A stretch of DNA of 64,000 nucleotides, taken from Thozetella sp. PMI_491. Lineage: Eukaryota; Ascomycota; Sordariomycetes; Chaetosphaeriales; Chaetosphaeriaceae. A model generated the notes under the pieces. It had not been told where the DNA came from. It ran no database searches and worked only from the letters and a program-made list of their open reading frames with translations. Below are positions 34,117 to 46,025 of the stretch, in pieces. The DNA is taken from contig MU270060.1 of NCBI GenBank assembly GCA_021432635.1, positions 434,001-498,000 on the forward strand, read 5' to 3'. Both the position numbers and the translations under genes were made by a program. Numbering within the stretch: position 1 is the stretch's first letter; every line of letters begins with the position of its first letter.

Positions 34117-35492
34117 ATGAGCTCTTTCGATAACTTCTTGAAGGAGGCGACCGCTGAAGGTCCAGAGCGCCAGATCGCGGGGTGCGTTGTTGCGGCTTGT
34201 AAGGATGGTGTGTATTTCGCTCTCCTGCGTTGAGTTTCCCGGGTTGGGGTGATCATCGCAATCCCTGCTGACAGCGAAGCAGAGGATATTCAGTACAAGT
34301 GTTTCGGGACCGAATCAGTCGATCGGAGCTCGCCGATCTTCGACAAAGCGTTCTCGCTAGACACAACAATGTGGGTGGCATCATGCACCAAACTGGTGAC
34401 TGCTGTTGCCGTATTGCAGTGTGTAGAGAAGGGACTGTTGAATCTGGACGAGGAAATCGCGACAGTTCTCACTGAGTGGCGTGAGCGCTCTATCCTGCTT
34501 GGCTTTGATGACGCCAGCGGCGAGCCGTTGCTCGAGAAGGCCAATGGGCCAATAACCCTGAGAATGCTTCTCACCCATCAGAGCGGGCTTGGATACGCTT
34601 TCATCAGGCCCGAGCTAAAGCGATTTGTTGAGCATAGGGAGGCCGCGGGCGAGCTTAAGTCCGAGCATATCGTATGTAGTCCGTCGAAAGTCTGGATTAT
34701 GAAGCCAGAACACGATTGTTTACCTAGCTGACGCGAGAACTTCCGCAGGCTGACAAATACTTCTTACCGTTGCTCTTCGAGCCTGGATCGTCTTGGGAGT
34801 ATGGAGTTGGCGCGGATTGGGCGGGCCGAATGGTTGAGAGAGTAACAAACCAGAACTTGGGCGCATATATGCAAGAGTATATATTCGATCCCTTAGGAAT
34901 GGATTCCACGACGTTCCGTCTACGAGACCGTCTAGATATCAAGACTCGAAGAGCGGACATGACGAAGCGGCAAGACGACGGATCTCTTACTCTCGGCGAG
35001 AACACATACTTCTCCGACAACGAACCCGATGACCACGGCGGCGGTGGTCTTTTCTCGTCTGCCCGGGACTATTTGAGGTTTCTCTCAGCTGTGCTCAAAC
35101 ACGACGAGAAGCTGCTGAATCAGGCCAGCTTTAAGCTATTATTCGCTCCTTGTTTGCTCCCAGCGCCCGCGGAGGCCTTCCAGGATGCCCGATCTGCCCA
35201 GCACCGTGAAAGAGATGATGGTCACATGGCTATTCCGGCGCCAGAGCAAGTAGATTTTGCGCTTGGTGGCATGGTTACCCTGAAGGATGTCCCCGGCGGC
35301 AGGAAGGCTGGTAGTTTGTCATGGGGAGGGCTACCAAATCTCAGCTGGCTCGTCGACCGGGATTCGGGGATGGCGATATTCTTTGCAAGCCAGACTCTGC
35401 CCCCAGGTGACAAAATATCTGGACGCATCATAAGGCGGCTTGAGGCAGCAGTCTATAGCGGCGAGTTTTTCAAGGGTGCATTACGGATGTAG
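34117..35492 (+). CDS. Serine beta-lactamase-like esterase/transferase
   Basis: Exon 3 (34749-35492) and exon 2 (ending 34671) are firm; intron 2 has a GTATGT donor, a CTGAC branch and CGCAG. Exon 1 starts at ATG 34117 and ends at 34211 or 34207, pairing with an exon 2 start at 34275 or 34283. Both pairs keep frame (411 or 407 residues). The class C beta-lactamase fold motifs are present: the nucleophile in SCTK (WVASCTKLVTAVAVLQ), the Tyr motif in WEYGVGADW, and a final W-G-G (SLSWGGLPNL). LRMLLTHQSGLGY and IFDPLGMDSTTF are typical of fungal members. Relatives are esterases or acyltransferases such as LovD rather than antibiotic hydrolases. There is no signal peptide, so it is probably cytosolic. 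The substrate is unknown and the gene stands alone. Confidence 0.9.
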
Positions 35493-36546
35493 CCAGAGGA
35501 ATATTTCTGCCCTAGGGCCCCCGAGAAGATGTCATTAGACCTTTCATAGTTCATGGTGCAGCTGTGTGCATTATTTCCCGTAGAAGTCTAGCGGCTACGT
35601 GCTTTTTCCTACTGATAGTGGTATATGACAGTTATGCCGGTTTCTGGTAAATATATCACCGTTGACATATTGAGCTTGAATAAGATAAAATATGTATATT
35701 ATATCTGGTTAGTGTACTCTATCCATATAAAATCCGAGCCAGCTCCCATATACGGTTTTCAGACCCCTAAGCCTGCTTGCTGTGTGTTTTAAGAATAGGT
35801 TGGTACATGTACGTACGTTTGAAGCTAAACTCAGCGGGCTACCCGTTCAGCTGGTCAACAAAATGCACCTCTTCGAGAATCAAGTCCACGATAAATAACG
35901 CACCTTGCCTAGTTAGGCAACGCTTATCTCTGTGCTGCCGACAAGACGCGGCACGGTGGCGTAAGTGGCGGCCGGCTGATGTGAAGCCCCAGCCTGAGCG
36001 TGGGGTGTGTCGGTTCCACAGATTCCTACAGGCCGTGTCGCAGAGGATTTAAGATTCTGAGCATGCCTACGATGCATTTTACACATGCGATGTGTGTCAT
36101 TGAAGAAAGTTCTGACATGGTGGAGACATTGATGGACTGCGTATTATTTGGTCTCTCTGCCTCTCTAGCAGCACACTGTGTGAACATATGAGCGAGAGAG
36201 CCCCGGAGAGCGGATTGAGGCAACGACGAGCCTCAGGGTCGCGGATAAAACTCCTGATAAACTGCTGATAGCAGCTTTGAAGACATGTCCGCACTGCTCT
36301 TTGCACCGAGAAATAGGAGTGACGTGCGGTATTGCGCGTTTTTGTCACGATGCCGTTCGCGTCCAACGCGGCTCTGAGGACCTCATTTGATGCCCTTCTT
36401 GGACCTTAGTCCTGGAACAATGGATGAGGCTGTCGAATAATAAGAGACGATATTTCTATACTAGGACACAAACCACCGGTTACTTGAGCCAACGTGTTAC
36501 AAGAGTAGGCTGAATATTACCAAAGATAAGTATCCTACCCTGTCCA
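35493..36546. other. Intergenic between convergent genes
   Basis: About 1 kb lies between the 3' ends of the esterase and the phospholipase C. Bases about 35640-35760 are AT-rich. No gene or repeat is recognised. Confidence 0.5.
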
Positions 36547-38298
36547 TTAGATATCGTCGAGCTCAAATTTGACCAGAACCGTGCAACCCGTCTTCACCCC
36601 ATGTAGATCCCTCATTCTTACAAACCGCCAGCTCCCAGTCTGCACGTAACTTAGCCGCACTGCCGCCACCGCCAACACTGGGTTGCGGGCCCAGCTCACG
36701 TCAGCCTTGACCATCATGCGGAGAAAGACCAGCTGGCTCTCGTCATACTCCCACTCTAGCACCTCGTCCCACACGGGATCCGTCGCGGCCGGATTCTCGC
36801 CGTGGTGCTTGTACGCCGACGTCTTCCGCTTCGGCGGGCGGTCGGCGAGATCTGAGGGATGGTAGAGCGTGCAAGTGAGGTACGGGCGGAGGTCCTCTGG
36901 GTCGTGCGTCTCGCCCTTTTCATCCTTGGCGAGTGGCACATCCGTCGCGCCGCCGACGTACAGACGAAGACGCTTCTTGCGTCCAATCGACGCGAGCCCA
37001 TCGCCGCCGGCCCGGAGCTCCGCCGGTTTCAACACGTAGCCGTCCGATCCGCTGAACAGTGCCTCATTGAGTTGGTTGCCTCTGCCGAACGTCTGCCAGT
37101 TAAGGGCGCAGATCTGAGCCCCGACGCCCCAGTACGTGACAGGCCGGAGATTGGACGACGAGATGCGGAGGCCCTTGGGGAAAACTCGCATCAGATGCTC
37201 AGCATTGTGCTTGGCGACTTCGACGCCATGGTCCTTGAGATGCTTATTGAGCCCGGACTCAGAGACGTTGATGAGATGATGGTGGGGTCCATTCTTGAGG
37301 CCTTCTGGCGAGTCGAACCAAGAGTTATCGGAAGGCTTGACAGACTGCGCATAAACGCCCAGCGCGGCAAGCTCAGGTATGATGACAGCCTGCTCAGTCT
37401 GCTTCTTCTTGCCCTTGTACGCGAGGCGTGCTGCACGCTCCTCGTCCTCGTCCTCGGAATCCTCAGAGCTGGACTCGACCGGCTCGACCTCCACCTCGCC
37501 CGGGATGTGGTACTCGACAATGAGGACAATCTTGCCGCCGAGCTCCTCTAGGAGGACGTGCTCGCCGGAGCCTGATTGCTCACGGTGGCCCTTGCTGCGG
37601 ACGGCCTCGCTGAGCAGCCGATGGCCGAAGACTTCCTTGATGATCTCGACGAGCCGGAGCTGGCCGTGTGGGCTGCAGTGGTTCTCGAGAGAAAGGAAGA
37701 TGGGCGAGGCGGCATGGCCATCCACGGGCGTCTTTGCTTCCTCCTCGTCCCAGAAGTTGCTAATGGTCTGGCACACGTCCCGGAAGGGGATATGCGACAC
37801 GAGAGTATATCCGTGCGTGACCTTGGGCTCGTCGGGGCTGTCGTCGTTGTCCCAGGCGTCGATCTCGACACACCGCGAGCCGGTCCGGAGCGCCGTCTCA
37901 TACCCTGACACGTTCGACGTGCCAAAGAGCTGGTGAGCGAGCAAGTAGGTGTTGTGGCTCGAGCTGATGAAGTATTCTGGGAGAGGATGGCTTCGATCCA
38001 GGAGCGCCGACGGCACCTTCGCGACCGGCTTTTCGAGAATAGCACAGAGAGCCTCGCTCGGGGCGTCCTGTTCATGCTTGGCTATAGAGTGCTCCGATAG
38101 CACGCCCTGTTCTGCCAGAAATGACTGAAGCGCGTGGCTGACGCGGGGAATGGGAGGATGCGCGCCAAAGCCGCCCTGTTTGTCGATCAAATCGGCGCCG
38201 AAATGCTCGCCGATGTCTTCTTCGTCAAAATCCCCCCTCCCCTTCTTCTTCTTCGAAAACGGGTTCAGCCCGGCGAGCTGCGATGCGAGTTCCGTCAT
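36547..38298 (-). CDS. Phosphoinositide-specific phospholipase C
   Basis: A single exon gives 583 residues from the ATG at 38298 (MTELASQLAG); the frame is open upstream but has no better ATG. It should cleave PIP2 to IP3 and diacylglycerol. The X half of the catalytic barrel starts at about 107 (LPEYFISSSHNTYLLAHQLFG, catalytic His about 115) and contains the second His in LSLENHCSPHGQ. An acidic X-Y linker (ESSSEDSEDEDEE) follows. The Y half holds SSSNLRPVTYWGVGAQICALNWQ. A C2 domain occupies the C-terminus (RLRLYVGGATDVPLA, SWRFVRMRDLHGVKTGCT). No PH domain and no clear EF-hands are seen, so it is a short form. The acidic linker may be autoinhibitory, as in other PLCs. Strong third-position GC leaves long antisense frames that are not genes. 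Confidence 0.95.
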   Translation of the reverse strand: MTELASQLAGLNPFSKKKKGRGDFDEEDIGEHFGADLIDKQGGFGAHPPIPRVSHALQSFLAEQGVLSEHSIAKHEQDAPSEALCAILEKPVAKVPSALLDRSHPLPEYFISSSHNTYLLAHQLFGTSNVSGYETALRTGSRCVEIDAWDNDDSPDEPKVTHGYTLVSHIPFRDVCQTISNFWDEEEAKTPVDGHAASPIFLSLENHCSPHGQLRLVEIIKEVFGHRLLSEAVRSKGHREQSGSGEHVLLEELGGKIVLIVEYHIPGEVEVEPVESSSEDSEDEDEERAARLAYKGKKKQTEQAVIIPELAALGVYAQSVKPSDNSWFDSPEGLKNGPHHHLINVSESGLNKHLKDHGVEVAKHNAEHLMRVFPKGLRISSSNLRPVTYWGVGAQICALNWQTFGRGNQLNEALFSGSDGYVLKPAELRAGGDGLASIGRKKRLRLYVGGATDVPLAKDEKGETHDPEDLRPYLTCTLYHPSDLADRPPKRKTSAYKHHGENPAATDPVWDEVLEWEYDESQLVFLRMMVKADVSWARNPVLAVAAVRLSYVQTGSWRFVRMRDLHGVKTGCTVLVKFELDDI

Positions 38299-38794
38299 GG
38301 TTGACAGCTCGGGCAGGAATAGGTAGGGAAGATAGGGTAACTGGGTCAGAGGCTCGTGAGATGACGTTGGAACCAGCTTTGGAGCTGAACGGAGCGGGGA
38401 GCGAGTTGGTGGGGTAGCACGCCTGGTATATGCAGCCCTAAGCGCTTGGCATGCTGCGTGTTGGTTGCCGCCCCCAGACCCCAGAGCGGCAGAATCCGGT
38501 TTCCGCCCCGTGCAGCCAAGCCAAATGTTGATTTCGCCGCCTCCAGAGACCCAGAACAAGGAAAAAGGGCAAGGAACGCGGTGTTGGTGGGGTGGCGCTT
38601 TGGGGTTAGATCCTACCGGTCGATTTGCACATCTGGTTTAGATATAGAGTCAGACTATTATTGGTCGCGCATCTCCTTTTACCAAAGGCGATTCAATCTA
38701 TTTTGTAGAAATAGCAACAGCAAGGGCAAGTAGGCAACCATCTATGGCTGCCCTGGTACTGTAGACTGGGCAATTACCAAGCAACTAAATTGCC
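38299..38794. other. Intergenic, phospholipase C promoter
   Basis: About 500 bp upstream of the phospholipase C start and after the DUF3176 gene. No other feature is seen. Confidence 0.5.
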
Positions 38795-40969
38795 TTAATC
38801 TTTCTCTGAGTCGGTCCCCGCTTGTTGACCCCAGTTCCCTTGGCCGTTGCTTTCGGATAGGAATAACAAGCCCGTATTGCCGTAAGCTTCCAATTTCACA
38901 TTGATCATTGTGGCTCTTCGCTCCCTGTCCTCCACATCGCTCGCCTGGCAAAGGATATCTCGCGTATTCTTCTCCAGAGCACACATTGTGGCGACAGAGG
39001 TGTCTCTGGGGTGTGAAACTCCGCTGGTGCGACTCATCCGGAAGGTTGAGAACAGGACCACGCCGGTGAGGAGCACCTGAGATAAGAGTAGTGAGAGCCA
39101 CTCCCATCGCACCCTTACTACCACTATCGGGGAGTACACGGTCCCACGAACGGCTCCGTCGCTACCAACATATGAGTTGCCGTTTGCGCGAATTCTGATA
39201 TCCGGTCAGACGGCCATGACTTCTTGAAGTGGAACTACGAAGGCACAGAACTTACGTGTTCGTCAGGCTTCTCGCCATGTCGTCAACCATCTTCTGGAGG
39301 TTCTGGAATCTGGTTGTTGGATCTGATATGTGACGCTGTAAGAAATCGCCGTAGAGGGCCCGGCTCACGGGGTACGAAAGTTCGCCAGTGTTAACGACGC
39401 CGGAGAGGTCCTCGAACTGGACAATCACGCCGATTGCGATCGAGAAGATTACGCTAGAGAACCCGAGGCCGGTACAACCATCAATGATAAATTTGGTATC
39501 TTCCCCGAGCCCGACTGGGCCGTTGAGAACCATCGAGAGTTTGCTGACCTCCTCGGGGCAAAAGGAGTTGGGCTGGTAGAAGTCGGAATAGTCAGGGTTC
39601 CATAGAAGGTTGAGCGACTGGATGTTCGAAGGGGCAATCTTGACGGCGCTCTCTAGCTCGGTTGTGTTGTGGCGACCTCCGACCACGCTGGTGTTGAACG
39701 TCTTCGTGCAAAAGTATAAGGCGAAGTTCAGAAACTGGTATTGTATTGTCATGAGATCGTCGGTCGAGTTGATGAGTTGGTCGGAAAACGCAATGGTGTA
39801 TTCTCCAACGGTCGCCGCCGTTGTTGCCTCGTCAAACTGTTGAGATGGGATGACCATGGGCTGGATTATGATGTTTCGCAGCGGCTGGCCAAGCTTTGTT
39901 CGTAGGTCTTGGTCCGTGTTGTTGTAGGCGTTGTAGTACGCGAGCAGCCCTCCGGTGGCGTTAGCCCGGACACTGGCGAGCAGAGCCGTGTCTGAGATGT
40001 CGGTGATATTCACAAGATCTCCGCATATCCCCAGCGAGCTGTAGCTGCGCCAGGTACAGTCCGCGGAAGAGCATATCGGCTGGGGCTGTGGTACTTCCTC
40101 GTTGGGCCCAAGATACGCAGCATCGATAAGCGCGCGTCTGTATGAGAGTATATCTGATGGATCTATTTGATAGCGGGACATGTTAGAAACTAAGGTCCCC
40201 CGCAACTGGTGACTCAAACTCACCAGGACGGAAGTTGCCGTCAAACATTCGCGACATTGCGGTCGCCCGAATGCTCGAGGCGGTTCCATTATTGGTAGAT
40301 GCGCTTAAAGAAATCTCGCTCGTCAAAGCTTGCTGGGTCACCGGACCCGTCATCAGGCTAGTTATCAGAATAATAGCTGATAACTGGGGAAGAAATCTAC
40401 ACTTGGTGATGAGTGCATGAACAGTGACGAAAGGATTGCGAATTGTATTTGTCACTCACCGGATCGAAAGCCTGGTACCGCTAAGACGCAACAGTAACCC
40501 CAGACTCCAGAGGCCTCCCCGAGCTGCTTCATCGTACACCTGAAAGTGTGACAGAGGTCGTGGCTCAGAAAACCATAACCACTTCAGTTGACCGAGTTTC
40601 TGTGCGACGGAGATGACAAACAAGGACTGGGCCATAGTAATGAGCAACTGGAAGATACCGTTCAGTGTCAAAGATAATGGTAACCCCGGCGGCGGCTTCC
40701 CGTCATAAAATCGTAACGACGCAACGATGCCTGCAAATCCAAGGTAAGTTGTAAGCCATATACTTGAACAACAAATGAGATTCATTACCTCCGACGATGA
40801 AAACGCTGGCGAGCCATGTTACCAGGTCACCCGTCCATGTTGCAGTGGTGCAAAGGTACACGATCTTGGCTGCGAGCCCGCTCCGCTTGCCATTTCCTCC
40901 AGTGGTAGCCCTAGGTCCTTCATATGGCTGGGAATAGTCGCGAGCCCGTCGAAGTGATGGAAACTGCAT
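38795..40969 (-). CDS. DUF3176 family membrane protein
   Basis: Five exons (40969-40789, 40730-40460, 40396-40224, 40162-39256, 39194-38795) give 643 residues. The introns are 58-63 bp and all junctions keep frame. The N-terminal half carries the DUF3176 signature: a membrane segment (WTGDLVTWLASVFIV), LRFYDGKPPPGLPLSLTLNG, a second membrane stretch, then KLGQLKWLWFSEPRPLSHFQVYDEAARGG and SAIILITSLMTGPVTQQ. A large, probably extracytoplasmic loop follows, with many N-x-S/T sites and paired Cys (CSSADCTW, CGDLVNIT, CPEEVSKL). A last membrane segment (WEWLSLLLSQVLLTGVVLF) stands before a soluble tail. The family is widespread in Pezizomycotina and has no established function. Placement in the plasma membrane is inferred from the segments and glycosylation sites. 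Confidence 0.88.
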
Positions 40970-42037
40970 GTTGAGACGGTCACGACCCAGCCCTATGCGA
41001 TACGCAGATGCGCTTAGGAACTGCAACAACAGCTACCCAAGACTATCAAGACATCGCGCAAGGCTAAGGAGTATCGAGTATGTATTGAAACTCTACCGAG
41101 GATTAGCGAGCGAGTGTTCTGGGCTGGGGGGGTGGTAGCGAGGTACTGGATAGCCCACTGAACATTGCCGAGGGAGCATTGATGAATAGGAGGGAGGACG
41201 TACGGCGAGGGTGGCGGAGCAAAATATTAGGGGAAAACTGTGTATATAACCCAGCCCATCGCTCGGCCGGCCTTGATTTTGGTTCTCCCTCCGGATAGAT
41301 TGCGCCCAAGCGGGCGCGAGAACACAAATTTCGTGCATGCGGGCATTAACGGCGGGCAGCGTTGAAACCCCATTATTCGCTGTGGCGCCAGAATTGGCTA
41401 AATGAAGAGGCGTGACCCAAGAGTTGAAATGGCTGTGCCTCTCACGTGCAGCGGTCGAGACGCCGCGCGAAACAGTGGCAGCGTAGATCAAATAACGGCG
41501 CAGCTGTGTGGACTCCGTCAACAGCCATCGTGAGTCGTCGGGCCCTACAGCCGCGCCGCACTCATCTATCCGCCCCAGCTCGATCCCGTCGGTCAGCGCC
41601 GACTAGACCACGCGACAGGGAACAAGGACCCCTTCAACCATGTGCAATCGGACGAACAATCTCTCTCTGGCCCGAACATAGGGGTCCGTCAAATCTCATG
41701 CTTCCGGCACAGCCCAATCGGATACAAGTGCGTGCGGACAGGAAGGGTAATATTTTTCTATTCAATTGACGGCCAAGTTGCAGGTTCGTCAAGCATCTCC
41801 CGGAAGTTTTACAGTGAGCCGGCCAGCCCCTTTCCACCGCGCGTCTCATTTTCGGAACTCAAAAGAAGTGCACTCGAAGTTTATAGCTGGATTCGTATAC
41901 GGGGTGGCGAGTGCAGAGATTGAGACCAATCGCCATGTTTGCCATGTGCCCAACAACTAACTCAATGCCGAGGGCCCAGTGGTAACCAGACTGGGTTGCC
42001 ATGCGCTCTAACCCCTGTCTCGCTTAGCCTGTGCCAC
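40970..42037. other. Intergenic, nothing recognised
   Basis: About 1 kb between the DUF3176 promoter side and the 3' end of the esterase. Overlapping frames up to about 140 codons occur on both strands without motifs. Confidence 0.5.
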
Positions 42038-43006
42038 CTAGAACGACTGCATGGCCTTCACCCGATTCTCGAGGGCCCGTTGAGCCGACTCTATCCCCGA
42101 GAACTCGAATCCGTGTGGGAGCCCAGGATACAGATGGAGTTCCACTTCGACATCTGCCTTTGTCAGCCGGGCAACGTAGTCGATGGATTCGTCACGGAAG
42201 AGATCCAACGTGCCCACGTCCACGTAGGTGCTGGGCAGGCGAGTCAGGTCTGTTGCTCGAGACGGCGCAGCATAGATGGACACATCGACATCTTCCTTCC
42301 CGGCCTTGTCCTCGCCCAAGTACGCCCTCCATCCAGTGGTGTTGTTATCTACGGTCCAAACTAGGAAATCCTTCCGGGACATATCCGCTGTCACTCGGGT
42401 AATGGTGCGGTCGTCGAGCATGGGATACACCAGGATCTGTTTCGCGAGAGGGGGGTTGAGGCCGCGGTCACGGGCCGCGAGGACCGTGCCAGCGGCAAGG
42501 CCGCCACCGGCAGAGTCACCATAGATGCCGACGCGGGCGGGGTCGAGGTGGAAATCGGCTGCGTGCCCTAAAACCCACAGGAGTGCGGCGTAGCAGTCCT
42601 CGAGCGCGGCCGGGGCGGGATCCTCCGGGGCCTTACGATAGTCCACCGCGAACACCTGGACGCCGGAACTGGTAACGTAGCTGGAGATGTAAGGAGAGAA
42701 GATGTCGACTGTGCCGGCCACCATGCCTCCACCGTGGATCCAAAAAAGGGCGGGCTGGGCTTCCGTCGCGGTTCGGTGCTGCGCGGTGAAGAAGTGCGTC
42801 ACGGTGAGCTGTGGGTTTTGGCCTGAAGGAACCCCATGGGCGGTTTTCTGGATATCTGGGGACACAATAATCGTGCTGAAGGCCATGGCAGTGAACGTGT
42901 TAAACATGGCGCGGATCTCAGCAAGGTTGGTAGGGGGAGGCGATGGCGTTCCCGGCAGCGCATCGCGCCAAGCCTTGAACGCGGGTTCGAAACGGAGGCC
43001 CGACAT
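42038..43006 (-). CDS. HSL/GDXG-family alpha/beta hydrolase (esterase)
   Basis: A single exon gives 322 residues from the ATG at 43006. The family marks are clear: the oxyanion motif HGGGM (in FWIHGGGMVAGTV, about 91), the nucleophile in YGDSAGGGLAAG (Ser about 167), the acid in STYVDVGTLDLFRDE and the His in YPGLPHGFEF. DYRKAPEDPAPAALEDCYAAL is typical of hormone-sensitive-lipase-like esterases. No signal peptide is present, so the enzyme is probably cytosolic. It should hydrolyse short-chain esters; relatives also detoxify lactones and similar compounds. The next gene on the same strand is an amidase 0.9 kb away. Both are hydrolases that could act on xenobiotics, but nothing in the sequence shows a joint role. 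Confidence 0.94.
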   Translation of the reverse strand: MSGLRFEPAFKAWRDALPGTPSPPPTNLAEIRAMFNTFTAMAFSTIIVSPDIQKTAHGVPSGQNPQLTVTHFFTAQHRTATEAQPALFWIHGGGMVAGTVDIFSPYISSYVTSSGVQVFAVDYRKAPEDPAPAALEDCYAALLWVLGHAADFHLDPARVGIYGDSAGGGLAAGTVLAARDRGLNPPLAKQILVYPMLDDRTITRVTADMSRKDFLVWTVDNNTTGWRAYLGEDKAGKEDVDVSIYAAPSRATDLTRLPSTYVDVGTLDLFRDESIDYVARLTKADVEVELHLYPGLPHGFEFSGIESAQRALENRVKAMQSF

Positions 43007-43952
43007 TTTTGTGTGAACTGGTCCAAGTGAGCTATCTAGAAGAAAATAATTGCGCTTCTGAGGTGCCTCCTAGAGAAGTTGGTTGTTGCGTGAGGCCTAC
43101 TTCACCTGTAGCCAGCAGAAAGGAGTCTACGTATTTATAGCTGCGTCTAGAGATGCTGCAAACATCTTTTACTGCGCTTGAAACAATATACTAGTAGGCA
43201 CCATGCAAGTTAACCATCATTTACAGGGACACTAATTAACCAAGGCCTCCGAGGATAGCACCTAAGCTAGTGTTCCTTCCTACATGACGGGGTGATGTTT
43301 AAAAAAACCCCTGCGTGTCGGGGTTCGCCTTTCAATTTTCGAACATCGTAAGCTCTCTTAGCGTAGTGTTATTTCATATAACAACATATTAGTTTGTATA
43401 AATGCATATGTATCTTCGAGCCAAGTGTTGGTCAGCTTCGAAGAAGTGGCGCAAGAGACTTTCGACCATCTCCGGTAGGGGCTTGCGGAGTTCCGCGGAG
43501 CCAGGAATAGATGGCTCTTAGCGTGGTATACGGTTGCATCATATCGTGCATCTTCATTCCTTTGAGCCTGCCGGAGAATTTCATTTCTAATTATCGTAGA
43601 CCGTCGGAGGTACGAGATATACATGCCTACATTCTGCCCGGCACCTAGCTCGTACTAGACACTCGGCGCTGTGCGCCGTCGGGTAAGTCATGACAGCAAC
43701 TTAGCTTAGTAAACTATTCTACCGCGTAGTATCCGACGCCAGCTGACAAATGGGACCACCGGGTGAGCGGAAACCACATTGACGAGAGCATGACATTCTT
43801 GTAGGCGAGTTACTATAATGCCATAACCATGACTAGGTATCTAGCTGCTCCAAAGATGACCTAGTTAAAAATTCAGTTAATTACAATGACTTTCTCACTT
43901 GAGGTATGTTTCTACGGAATGCATGACAATATGCACAGTCTACCGCCGTGTG
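43007..43952. other. Intergenic, esterase promoter side
   Basis: About 950 bp with no supported gene. A short hairpin-like AACCCC...GGGGTT lies near 43307-43326. The rest is moderately AT-rich. Confidence 0.5.
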
Positions 43953-45435
43953 TCACAGAGACCGCGTCCACCCTCCTTTCTCCTCGAACACTTCCCCGAC
44001 GCTCCGTGCTACGTTCAACAAGTGCCTGTCAGAATACCGCGGCCCCACGAGGGAAAGACCAATAGGCATGCCGTTCGCCCCTTTAAACCCTGGAACATTG
44101 ATCACAGGGGTGTGCAGGGCCTTGAGTGTTATTAGTATCCCTCGAAGCCGTGGGTGATGTTCAGGGCTCAGTCTTACCGTCCATATAGAGTTGAAAGCTG
44201 CGCTTCCCGTCGATTCAGTACCGATAGGTGCCTCATCTGGGACGCTGGGCGTGAGAATTGCCGCGTATCGACGGCCGATATCATCGATTTTTGGCCGGAG
44301 CGCCGCAATGGAATCGAATGCGGTGACCTGCATCGCCCGCGTGATCTTGGTCCTATTTTCGACGTGCCCAATCAAGAACTCGTTGAGCTGCTCTTTGGCA
44401 TCGCGATATACAGGGAGGAACGCAGTCCGTCCCTCCGACCCTAAGATAATGCGGTGCCACTCCGGGAGCGAGTCGAACTCGGGAGGAAGCTCAATTTCTT
44501 CGACGGTAGCACCGCAATCCCGGAGAAGAGTGGCCCCGGCTTCCAGCGCTGCTTCCGTGCCCGGTTCGACGTTTGGCCAGACCATGGTCTTCAAAACGGC
44601 AAAGGTCGCCCCCTTGATGCTAAACGGGCTGGTGGCCGGCTCATCATCCTGGAGCTCCAGCACATCGGCGAGGAGGTTAAGATCCTCGATGGACCGAGCG
44701 TAGAGCCCAACAGTGTCAAAAAGGAGGGAGTAAACCTTTGCGCCCTCGCGGCTGATGGAGTTCCAGGTCGGCTTCAAGGCGTAGATGCCGTTGAATGAGC
44801 CAGGACGGATCGTGCTTCCACCCGTCTGCGTTCCTAGGGCGATCGGTACTTGGTAGTCGCCGACAGCCGCGCCGGACCCGGAGGACGAACCCCCAGGAGT
44901 TCGGTTGGCGTCGTGGGGATTTTGAGTCTTCGGTCCCTTGGTAATGGCAGCAAATTCCGATGTCGTCGTCTTCCCTGCTCCATTCGTCAACGATAGGTAC
45001 GTAAACGGATACGACATTGTATCTCACCCAAAATCAAGGCGCCAGCGTGCCTTAGGATGGCCACGCAAGCTGCGTCAACCTCCGGAGCACTGCCTTTGAA
45101 GATAGAGGAATTGAACTGGGTTGGCATATCTGCTCCATTTTCAGCACTCGGATCATCCTCTCCATTGCCGAGATGGAATTGCTACCTTTCGTGTAAAAGA
45201 CATCTTTCACTCCAATTGCTACACCATGAAGGGGTCCACGTTTGTCTACCGGTACCTGATCTAGCTTCCTAGCCTGCTCGAGGACCTGTTGGGGATCAAG
45301 ATGTGCCCAGGCCTTGACGGCTTCATCTCGCTGGGCTATGCGTGCCAGGAGAGACTGGGCATACTCTTCCACGGCAAGAGACCCATCCTTGAACTTGGCC
45401 ACGGCTTGGGACGCCGTCAATCTGAATGGCTCCAT
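43953..45435 (-). CDS. Amidase (amidase-signature family)
   Basis: Four exons are inferred: 45435-45186, 45129-45028, 44974-44178 and 44120-43953, giving 438 residues. The third intron (44177-44121) is 57 bp, in frame and free of stops, but has a GTAAGA donor and a TACTAAT branch; splicing it restores the usual NSIWTALHTPVINVPGFKG. The Ser-cisSer-Lys triad parts are visible: Lys in GVAIGVKDV (about 77), the Gly/Ser loop GGSSSGSGAAVG and the nucleophile region GTQTGGSTIRPGSFNG. Family members cleave amides such as indoleacetamide, fatty-acid amides or short linear amides; the natural substrate is unknown. There is no targeting signal, so it is probably cytosolic. The start at 45435 (MEPFRLTASQAVAKF) suits the family N-terminus, and the length is slightly below the usual 460-550 residues. 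Confidence 0.92.
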
Positions 45436-46025
45436 TGTGAAGATTAGGGATGTGACAAGAGCCGCAAGGGAAAAAGAGTCGCTCTATTCCTTCTTCTTCT
45501 GCCAACAATGGGTTTGATCACGATCGTCGGGCGATAATGCGCCGCCGCTGCCCAAGTTGGTAGTGAATGCTAGTCCCTGGAAAAACAAACCCCGCGTAAC
45601 TCTCTCGCTACTTTCGCTGAACGTCTATCTAGAAAGTTCGTCGGCCACGGATCTGGTACGACATCAATGTATCGAAGGGTTCGGCTTCAATGCCTATCAA
45701 GCCGACGGTTCTCCGGCCGAGCTAAGCAATCTCCAACGTTGCCCGCAATCAGGACAGCCAATAGGTTGCGATAGGTTTATCGGTTGTGGGGCTCTCTTTG
45801 GGGCGGCCCGATCTGCTTTTGTTTCGTTTTTCATCTCACTATGGTAACTCTCACTTCTGGGGCTAATTGTGTGGAGTCATTTAGGAGCTGTGTTAAATAT
45901 TATTGCCTTGGTTAGTGCAGTTTAGGTTACCAACCTTTTCTAGAGCCTTTCAGAGTACCCCGGCGAAACCCGGTAAACCCCGTCCTTATCGCGAGCCGGA
46001 AGGATGTCTATAATTACTAGGTATA
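45436..46025. other. Intergenic, amidase promoter side
   Basis: It holds the upstream region of the amidase and the left flank of the transposon at 46026. No gene is recognised. Confidence 0.5.

Noticed and set aside
36859-38075. Several antisense frames of 110-230 codons over the phospholipase C gene
   Set aside because: They are shadows of a GC-biased coding sequence and have no recognisable protein features.
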